Part shown: piece by piece, positions 5,678 to 6,000 of the stretch | How the letters are laid out: each line of letters begins with the position of its first letter | How positions within the stretch are numbered: the first letter of the stretch is position 1 | Source: Candidatus Omnitrophota bacterium | GTDB lineage: Bacteria; Omnitrophota; Gorgyraeia; JAGLLT01 | Assembly: GCA_030630095.1 (NCBI GenBank) | Contig: DAOVNW010000062.1 | Coordinates: 1 to 6,000, forward strand | Reading direction: 5' to 3' | DNA length: 6,000 nucleotides | Notes under the pieces: generated by a model | What the model was told of the DNA's origin: nothing | Databases searched by the model: none | What the model saw: only the letters and a program-made list of their open reading frames with translations | Translations under genes and position numbers: made by a program

Positions 5678-6000
5678 ATGAAAATCAAATCCCTTAAAGG
5701 CACAAACGACATATTGTCTCCGGAAATAAACAGGTGGCGCCACCTGGAGGAATCCGCCCGCCAAATATTTGAGTGCTACGGTTATCAGGAAATTCGCACC
5801 CCCATCATTGAACGTACTTCTTTATTTAAAAGAAGTATCGGCGAAGAAACCGATATTGTCCAAAAAGAAATGTTCACTTTTTCCGATAACGCCAATCGCA
5901 GTATATCACTTAGGCCGGAAGAAACTCCTTCTGTAGCCAGAGCGTATATAGAACATTACATTGATAAACAAACCGGTTTGGCGAAATTTTTCTACTTAGG
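5678..6000 (+). CDS. hisS: Histidyl-tRNA synthetase, N-terminal 108 codons (3' end outside window)
   Basis: Class II aminoacyl-tRNA synthetase charging tRNA-His in the cytosol. The opening MKIKSLKGTNDILSPE (1-16) is the typical HisRS N-terminus. GYQEIRTPIIERTSLFKRSIGEETDIVQKEMFTF (35-68) covers motif 1 and the following conserved stretch, and SLRPEETPSVARAYIEHY (77-94) is motif 2. The usual HisRS form is RPEGTA, so E82 and P84 are uncommon here. The frame stays open to the window end. The ATG at 5678 is the first possible start after the in-frame TAA at 5642-5644 and fits the family N-terminus, although no Shine-Dalgarno is visible (the preceding bases are GCCCCAT). The first 55 codons contain two inverted repeats. 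Whether transcription comes from the HU-family promoter or a weak local one cannot be decided from sequence. Confidence 0.96.
   Translation, partial: MKIKSLKGTNDILSPEINRWRHLEESARQIFECYGYQEIRTPIIERTSLFKRSIGEETDIVQKEMFTFSDNANRSISLRPEETPSVARAYIEHYIDKQTGLAKFFYL
5731..5746. repeat. Perfect 16-bp palindrome in hisS codons 18-23
   Basis: CAGGTGGCGCCACCTG is identical to its reverse complement over 16 bases with no spacer. In RNA it could form a six-pair GC-rich stem closed by GCGC. It lies 54-69 bases into the hisS coding sequence. It may be a chance result of codons for NRWRHL, or a protein-binding or RNA-folding site. Confidence 0.6.
5815..5837 (+). repeat. Inverted repeat (9-bp arms, 5-base loop) in hisS
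   Basis: TACTTCTTT (5815-5823) pairs perfectly with AAAGAAGTA (5829-5837) around the loop ATTTA. It lies within codons 46-54 of hisS. It is AT-rich and not followed by a T run, so it is not an intrinsic terminator. Chance is plausible. Confidence 0.5.

Noticed and set aside
1..6000. Undescribed defence or accessory system
   Set aside because: All six genes belong to known housekeeping or transport families and no repeats, phage or mobile-element features were found.

Overview
This window is about 6 kb of compact bacterial chromosome with moderate to low GC. Every gene lies on the + strand. In order it holds: the 3' end of a YfcE/MJ0936-type metallophosphoesterase (1-270), a complete Ca2+/cation antiporter of the CaCA superfamily (283-1275), a HIT-domain nucleotide hydrolase/phosphorylase (1286-1765), the complete replicative DNA polymerase III alpha subunit dnaE (1815-5267), an HU/IHF-type DNA-bending protein (5337-5609), and the first 108 codons of hisS (5678 to the window end). 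No RNA genes, mobile elements or CRISPR arrays were seen.

The first three genes are spaced 12 and 10 nt apart and look co-transcribed. dnaE follows the HIT gene after 49 nt and probably belongs to the same transcript. The clearest promoter is a TTGACA/TATATT pair that overlaps the dnaE stop codon. It implies that the HU-family gene has its own transcription start even if read-through from dnaE also occurs. hisS follows after 68 nt with no convincing terminator, Shine-Dalgarno or strong promoter between.

The organism cannot be fixed from sequence alone. DnaE keeps all nine presumed PHP metal ligands, which enterobacterial DnaE has lost. Together with the Lys/Ile-rich coding and the gene mix, this points to a non-enterobacterial lineage. 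An uncultured-type phylum such as Omnitrophota or Elusimicrobiota is a guess, not a demonstrated assignment.

The genes are housekeeping: DNA replication, nucleoid structure, tRNA charging, nucleotide clean-up and ion transport. I see no evidence for an undescribed multi-gene system. The points worth a second look are small. They are an A8 run and a 20-codon mini-ORF that bridge the HIT stop and the dnaE start, an apparently metal-competent PHP domain in the replicase, the promoter embedded in the dnaE stop, a perfect 16-bp palindrome and a 9-bp hairpin in the 5' coding part of hisS, and a few family-atypical residues next to conserved motifs.
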